Below, in pieces: positions 51,909 through 55,957 of a stretch of 55,957 nt of DNA. Made by a program: the position numbers and the translations under genes. The notes below the pieces were generated by a model. The model saw only the letters and a list, made by a program, of their open reading frames with translations. It was not told the origin of the DNA and made no database searches. The stretch's first letter is position 1. Each line of letters opens with the position of its first letter. The stretch is from Iodobacter sp. (GTDB lineage: Bacteria > Pseudomonadota > Gammaproteobacteria > Burkholderiales > Chitinibacteraceae): assembly GCF_025352645.1 (NCBI RefSeq), contig NZ_JANXSO010000053.1, positions 1 to 55,957 of the forward strand, in the 5' to 3' direction.

Positions 51909-53270
51909 ATGAATAACACACTCTCTCGTCGCGAGTTTTTGCGTCGCGCAGGTATGCTGGCTGCCTCTGGTGCTGCCGCACCTATGGCATTTAATTTATC
52001 TTTAATGAGTGAGGCGGCTGCGGCAACAGCACCTGGTGATTATAAGGCGCTGGTCTGTGTGTTTTTGGCTGGCGGTAATGATCACCAAAACACGATGGTT
52101 CCTTATGATTTAAAAAATTATCAGGCCTATGCCGCGATTCGCCAGACATTAGCCACGCCTCGCGATCAGCTCTTGCCCTTACCTGGGGTGTTGGCAGATG
52201 GCCGGCAAATGGCACTCGCCCCGCAGTTGACGGGCTTGGCTTCTTTGTTTGGGCAAGGCCGCTTGGCCGTCGTTGCCAATATGGGGCCGCTGATGCAGCC
52301 CACCACCAAGGCGCAATATCTAAGCCGTAGCGTTGCACTGCCTCCAAAGTTATTTTCGCATAATGATCAGCAAAGCTTTTGGATGTCATCTATGGCAGAA
52401 GGGGCAAGCTCAGGCTGGGGAGGGAGAATCGGGGATCTATTTCTTGCGGGCAATAGTAATGCTGCGCTGAGTTGTATTTCTGTAGGTGGGGTGGGCTTAT
52501 ATTTGAGCGGTAAACAGGCGAGTAGCTTTACTGTAGGCGTTACGGGTAATCCGCAGTTATTGTGGGGCTCAACTTATTTATTTAGCCCTAGCTATATCAA
52601 TGAATTAAAAGCGTTGATGAGCACTAATAAAAACAATCATCTAGAAAACGAATATGTCAAAGTCACTCAGCGGGGTTTAAATACCTCGGTGCAGCTTGAT
52701 ACAGCACTCAAATCTGCACCTGCATTAAACGCCACCTTTCCTGCAGGAAATAGCTTGGCAGATTCCTTGAAAATGGTGGCAAAGCTGATTAGTACGCGTG
52801 CTCAATTAGGAAATAAGCGTCAAGTGTTTATGGTGCAGCTGGGTGGTTTTGATATGCACGATGGCTTGCTGGCCAAGCATCCTATCCAGCTTAAAATGGT
52901 GAATGATGCGCTAATGGCCTTTGATGGTGCAATGACTGAGCTGGGCCTGCAAGATCAAGTCACCACCTTTACGGGCTCAGAATTTGGCCGGACTTTAAGC
53001 GGCAATGGCGATGGCTCCGACCATGGCTGGGCCAGCCATCATTTTGTGATGGGGGGGGCGGTAGCGGGCGGTAAAATTTATGGGCGAGTGCCTGAGCCTA
53101 TTATTGGCGGTGCTGACGATGTGGGGCAGGGGCGTTATATCCCAGATCTATCGGTCGAGCAGTTGGCATGGCCGCTGGCAAAATGGTTTGGTGTACCAGA
53201 CTCAGATCGTTATTTGGTCTTACCCACTTTGGCGCGCTTTGATGCGGATGCTTTAAAAATCATGCGTTGA
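51909..53270 (+). CDS. DUF1501 family protein with Tat signal
   Basis: A 453-residue protein with a textbook twin-arginine signal (SRREFLRRAGMLAASGAAAP), so it should leave the cytoplasm folded. The body resembles the alkaline-phosphatase/sulfatase superfamily: LVCVFLAGGNDHQNTMVPYD near the start, FSHNDQQSFWMSS, VQLGGFDMHDG, and TFTGSEFGRTLSGNGDGSDHGWASHHFVMGGAV in two parts near 360-385, with the metal-type Asp and His residues. No enzymatic activity is established for the family to my knowledge. It follows the DUF1800 gene by nine bases, with AAGGAA as ribosome site. Confidence 0.88.
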   Translation: MNNTLSRREFLRRAGMLAASGAAAPMAFNLSLMSEAAAATAPGDYKALVCVFLAGGNDHQNTMVPYDLKNYQAYAAIRQTLATPRDQLLPLPGVLADGRQMALAPQLTGLASLFGQGRLAVVANMGPLMQPTTKAQYLSRSVALPPKLFSHNDQQSFWMSSMAEGASSGWGGRIGDLFLAGNSNAALSCISVGGVGLYLSGKQASSFTVGVTGNPQLLWGSTYLFSPSYINELKALMSTNKNNHLENEYVKVTQRGLNTSVQLDTALKSAPALNATFPAGNSLADSLKMVAKLISTRAQLGNKRQVFMVQLGGFDMHDGLLAKHPIQLKMVNDALMAFDGAMTELGLQDQVTTFTGSEFGRTLSGNGDGSDHGWASHHFVMGGAVAGGKIYGRVPEPIIGGADDVGQGRYIPDLSVEQLAWPLAKWFGVPDSDRYLVLPTLARFDADALKIMR

Positions 53271-53318
53271 TTGCAATCACAGACTGAGCTTGTGCAAATT
53301 AGCCTTAGAAAATGCGCT

Positions 53319-53388
53319 GTTTGGTCCACGAAAAGTACAAAACTTACGAAAGATTATTTACTCCGTTCGTGCTTTTCGTGGACTAAAT
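53319..53388. repeat. Palindromic intergenic element (ACGAAAAG...CGTGGACTAA family)
   Basis: tttggtccacgaaaag (from 53319) pairs with cttttcgtggactaaa (ending about 53387), giving a long hairpin-capable element with internal acgaaaga/cgttcgtg phrases. The same phrase ttcgtgcttttcgtggacta occurs at 16374-16393. It lies in the convergent gap between the DUF1501 gene and gpsA. Confidence 0.75.
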
Positions 53389-53413
53389 ATTTTTGGATAT
53401 GGCCGAATAGCTG

Positions 53414-54406
53414 TTAAATATCCGATTCCATTTTTGGGCTTCTGCCCATTAAATCGGCCAAGATATCTTGCACCGGCATATGCTCAAACAGCATCTTGCA
53501 GACCGCGGCGGTAATCGGCATTTCGATACCTAGCTCTGTAGCTTGGCGCAGCACTTCACGCGCAGTAGGTACGCCTTCTGCAACGTGGCCTAAATTCTTG
53601 AGAATATCGTCAAGGTTTAAACCTTGTGCCAGCAGCAAGCCAACTCGGCGATTACGGGATAAATCGCCGGTGGCGGTCAGCATTAAATCACCAATTCCAG
53701 CTAAGCCCATCATGGTCTCGGTTTTACCACCTAGTGCACTGGCAAAACGGGCCATTTCAGCGAGACCACGGGTGAGTAAGGCCGCACGGGCATTGAGCCC
53801 AAGCTTTAGCCCATCACAAACCCCTGCGGCAATCGCAATAACATTTTTAACCGCAGCGCCAATTTCTACACCAATTAAATCATCGCTGGCATAGAGGCGT
53901 AATACTGAGGTATTGAGTTCGGTGACGGTAAGCCGGGCAAATTGCGCATCATTTGAGGCAATTGTGACGGCTGCAGGTAAGCCTTGGGCAACTTCTTGAG
54001 CAAAACTCGGCCCAGATAACATGCCGCGCGGCACATCATCTGACATTTCTTGCGCTGCAACTTGATGGGGCAACAGCATCGTGCCAGCTTCTAAGCCCTT
54101 GCAGGCCCAGAGTACGGCGGCTTTGCAACCCATATCGTGCAAAGCTTTTAGTGAGCTGCGCAGGCCAGACATTGGCGTCACAATCAGTACCAGCTCGGCG
54201 TTTTTAACGGCACTGGCTAAGTCGTGTGTTACCGATAAGGTGCACGGAAAGACGGCATCTGCTAAATAACGAGGATTAGCGCTAGATGCTTGCATTTCAG
54301 TCACTTGATTCGCATCGCGTGACCAAAGTGTTACTTGGTGTTGATCGGCAAAACGGATTGCCAGTGCAGTCCCCCAAGAGCCTGCACCCAATACGGCTAA
54401 TTTCAT
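53414..54406 (-). CDS. gpsA: NAD(P)-dependent glycerol-3-phosphate dehydrogenase
   Basis: A 330-residue cytoplasmic enzyme making sn-glycerol-3-phosphate for phospholipids. The N-terminal [14 protein letters not shown] is the NAD-binding glycine-rich loop. [30 protein letters not shown] and [21 protein letters not shown] (with the catalytic Lys) are family motifs. The ATG at 54406 overlaps the stop of the SH3 gene as ATGA and is preferred over an upstream start at 54415. It is the last gene of grxC-secB-SH3-gpsA, an arrangement I recall from betaproteobacteria. Confidence 0.96.
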   Translation of the reverse strand: MKLAVLGAGSWGTALAIRFADQHQVTLWSRDANQVTEMQASSANPRYLADAVFPCTLSVTHDLASAVKNAELVLIVTPMSGLRSSLKALHDMGCKAAVLWACKGLEAGTMLLPHQVAAQEMSDDVPRGMLSGPSFAQEVAQGLPAAVTIASNDAQFARLTVTELNTSVLRLYASDDLIGVEIGAAVKNVIAIAAGVCDGLKLGLNARAALLTRGLAEMARFASALGGKTETMMGLAGIGDLMLTATGDLSRNRRVGLLLAQGLNLDDILKNLGHVAEGVPTAREVLRQATELGIEMPITAAVCKMLFEHMPVQDILADLMGRSPKMESDI

Positions 54407-54849
54407 ACGCCCCACACTTCCTCAATACGAATAAAGCCAATAACACCGTCGCGATGCCGAACTTTTAGCCAGCCAGTGCGGGTGTTGTCTTGTAAATCCA
54501 AGAGTAGGTCTTTACCTGCACGATAAAGTAGCGGTGATTTAGCATCGGCAGTTTTATAGAGATTTGCTTCGCGCAAAACCTGCACAGTATGCTTAGTTGA
54601 AAGCTCGCTTTTCTTAAGCCAAGCTAACCCGCCCGTTTTATCCCGCACCCTTGCCCACTCTCCTTGCTCAGCAAGTAGCTCAAGTGGCATGCCTTTGCTG
54701 ACTAAAAAAAGTTTTTTGGCTTCATTACTTGGGGCTTCAGATAACACAGCGCCGTGGCGAGCCACAGAACGATACTCGAGCGCAAAAGCCGCGTTGGCCG
54801 ATAAAACCAACGCAGCGATGACACTCAGCTTAATGAGTGGTTTGTGCAT
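54403..54849 (-). CDS. Exported bacterial SH3-domain protein
   Basis: A 148-residue periplasmic protein. A signal peptide of about 23 residues ends in AFA. Two SH3-like repeats follow ([29 protein letters not shown] split region, [21 protein letters not shown]; then [39 protein letters not shown]). Such domains often bind peptidoglycan. The frame extends 17 codons upstream into secB, but the ATG at 54849 starts the signal peptide and overlaps secB by 20 bases. It overlaps gpsA by four bases, so translation is probably coupled. Confidence 0.88.
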   Translation of the reverse strand: MHKPLIKLSVIAALVLSANAAFALEYRSVARHGAVLSEAPSNEAKKLFLVSKGMPLELLAEQGEWARVRDKTGGLAWLKKSELSTKHTVQVLREANLYKTADAKSPLLYRAGKDLLLDLQDNTRTGWLKVRHRDGVIGFIRIEEVWGV

Positions 54850-55300
54850 TTGCCGCCTGTTCTTCTGCTTGCTGACGTTGTTGCAAGTAGATTGCTTCAA
54901 AATTAATCGGCTGTAACATCAGTGGCGGGAAGCCAGCGCGTGTTGTTAAGTCAGATACCGCTTCGCGAAGGTATGGGAACAAAATGCTTGGGCAGCCAAT
55001 GCCTAATAGTGGATCCATTTCGCCTTCAGGCACGTTCTCGATATTAAATAAACCGTTTTGGGTTACTTCAACCAAGAAAATCGTACGGTCTTCAACCGTT
55101 GCTTGTGCAGTCACGGTCAGTGACACTTCAAAAAAGCCATTGTCGAAGCTGCGAGCTTGATTGCGGAACTGAATATTAAACTCAGGCTCAGCCTGCTCTA
55201 AAAAGGCTTGTGGCGAATTTGGGGATTCAAGCGAAATGTCTTTTACATATAGTTTTTGGATAGCAAAAACTGGCTGAAGCTCTTGGTTTTGTTCGCTCAT
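54830..55300 (-). CDS. secB: Protein-export chaperone SecB
   Basis: A 156-residue cytoplasmic tetrameric chaperone that keeps precursors unfolded and hands them to SecA. Characteristic stretches are VFAIQKLYVKDISLESPNSP at the N-terminus, LTVTAQATVEDRTIFLVEVTQNGLF in mid-protein, and PLLGIGCPSILFPYLREAVSDL with GGFPPLMLQPINFEAIY-like sequence at the end (here AGFPPLMLQPINFEAIY). An AGAGAAGGA site precedes the ATG. It lies between grxC and the SH3 gene. Confidence 0.97.
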   Translation of the reverse strand: MSEQNQELQPVFAIQKLYVKDISLESPNSPQAFLEQAEPEFNIQFRNQARSFDNGFFEVSLTVTAQATVEDRTIFLVEVTQNGLFNIENVPEGEMDPLLGIGCPSILFPYLREAVSDLTTRAGFPPLMLQPINFEAIYLQQRQQAEEQAANAQTTH

Positions 55301-55403
55301 GGCAAATCCTTCTCTTCTATTTATATAGTTGGGGTAAAACGTGAGGCGAAATCATCGCACGATTTAGGGGCAGATTGCTACCGTCTATCTTGGATTGATT
55401 GTA

Positions 55404-55661
55404 TTACGGGGCTAATAAAGCATCGAGTTCGCCAGCGTGATCCAGTGCAGCCAAATCATCAAAGCCACCAATATGACGCTCGCCAATATAAATTTGCGGC
55501 ACAGTACGGCGATTGGTGCGGGTCATCATCTCATCGCGGCGTTCAGGGTATAGATCAATCCGCACCTTCTCGATCTCAGTCACGCCTTTTTTGTTTAATA
55601 AACGCTCAGCCATCACACAATAAGGGCAGACCCCAGTGCTATACATTAAAACATGGGCCAT
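55404..55661 (-). CDS. grxC: Glutaredoxin 3
   Basis: An 85-residue cytoplasmic glutathione-dependent disulfide reductase. The active site is STGVCPYCVMAERLL (CPYC). The glutathione-binding TVPQIYIGERHIGGFDDLAAL carries the cis-Pro and the GG motif. The frame opens 11 codons earlier, but the ATG at 55661 gives the usual family start (MAHVLMYSTG) and has AGGA six bases upstream. First gene of the grxC-secB-SH3-gpsA group; its promoter lies in 55662-55800, back to back with the rRNA promoter. Confidence 0.95.
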   Translation of the reverse strand: MAHVLMYSTGVCPYCVMAERLLNKKGVTEIEKVRIDLYPERRDEMMTRTNRRTVPQIYIGERHIGGFDDLAALDHAGELDALLAP

Positions 55662-55804
55662 GTTGGGTCCTTTAATGATCATTTCGTAATACAAATACAG
55701 ATGAGGGCAAATGGCTATTCTACAAGGTGTGAAAGTGTTGGATATTTCATCATTTTAAAAACAAAGACTTAGCTACTTACCTCGTCTTAAGTGCGCGCCA
55801 GTGC

Positions 55805-55833
55805 TTGACCTAAGCGGCCCCAGCCCGTATATT
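55805..55833 (+). promoter_or_regulatory. Strong sigma-70 promoter, probably of an rRNA operon
   Basis: The -35 TTGACC (55805-55810), a 17-base spacer and the -10 TATATT (55828-55833) make a near-consensus promoter. It precedes a GC-rich tcggcct discriminator and an rrn-type leader. Confidence 0.82.
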
Positions 55834-55840
55834 TCGGCCT

Positions 55841-55957
55841 CTCGCTGCAGCACACACAGCCACACAGTGATGTCACAGCGAGACGATCTTTAACAAAATA
55901 CAGTCGATGAGTGTGAGTGCTTGGTTCGGAAGCGAAACAAGTGCTTACATGAGTGAT
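55841..55957 (+). other. rRNA operon leader with boxB-like stem and boxA (antitermination site)
   Basis: ctcgctg (55841-55847) and cagcgag (55876-55882) can pair as a boxB-like or leader stem. They are followed by gatctttaaca (55885-55895), a close match to boxA (tgctctttaaca in E. coli). The following acagtcgatgagtgtgagtg phrase is like 16S leaders I recall from Chromobacteriaceae. The 16S gene itself should begin beyond the window. Read as established knowledge of rrn leaders plus inference. Confidence 0.8.

Noticed and set aside
51991-52389. Minus-strand frame of 132 codons inside the DUF1501 gene
   Set aside because: Antisense shadow without a ribosome site or recognisable features.

Overview
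The window looks like chromosomal DNA of a betaproteobacterium, most likely from the Chromobacteriaceae/Neisseriales (an Iodobacter-like aquatic bacterium is my best guess). The grounds are the type of housekeeping neighbours (grxC-secB-SH3-gpsA, waaF, ilvE, nrdJ, ETF genes), moderate base composition, and an rRNA leader with boxA at the right edge. The genus is inference; no 16S sequence is inside the window.

Layout. 1-139 is the tail of an IS3-family element. It is followed by an EamA transporter and a gene-poor, AT-rich kilobase. 2230-14436 is a tightly packed, one-direction exopolysaccharide locus: GT2, outer-membrane export lipoprotein, Wzz/Wzc-type co-polymerase, GT4, a PslG-like glycoside hydrolase, two more GT4s, a Wzy-type polymerase, a hexapeptide acyltransferase and a MurJ/Wzx-type flippase. 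It is a Wzx/Wzy-type pathway, but no initiating phosphoglycosyltransferase is present and the co-polymerase has a broken P-loop. 14446-20562 carries single genes: a solute-binding protein, dienelactone hydrolase, ETF-ubiquinone oxidoreductase, GNAT, PAP2 phosphatase and a thioredoxin-like protein. 20921-27155 is a signalling operon: a five-PAS hybrid histidine kinase containing a triplicated PAS module, a lone receiver, and a REC-PAS-GGDEF-EAL protein. 27228-31124 holds a LysR regulator divergent from etfBA, then a ferredoxin-NADP reductase.

31125-34374 is an accessory stretch with a MITE-like element, a FlaR-like P-loop protein, YnfA, a possible zincin (HELLH) and two unknowns. 34468-39365 holds a PhoX phosphatase with a clear PHO box, and class II ribonucleotide reductase. 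40091-47404 holds a chemoreceptor, a GH19 chitinase with two chitin-binding modules, a secreted Lys-rich protein, a solute-binding protein, aroA and a His-tailed periplasmic protein. 47447-49767 is waaF, a zinc-finger protein and ilvE. 50145-53270 is a DUF1800/DUF1501 pair. 53414-55661 is grxC-secB-SH3-gpsA on the minus strand, and the window ends in the promoter and boxB/boxA leader of what should be an rRNA operon.

The most unusual feature across the window is a set of short palindromic intergenic elements of several sequence families (about 1.2, 16.3, 28.3, 30.2, 31.3, 32.5, 39.8 and 53.35 kb). They sit almost exclusively between genes and share sub-motifs with one another. With the EPS locus (degenerate PCP, embedded hydrolase, missing primer enzyme) and the PAS triplication, these are the best candidates for something undescribed. 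I did not see a CRISPR array, a prophage, a tRNA gene or a defence island.
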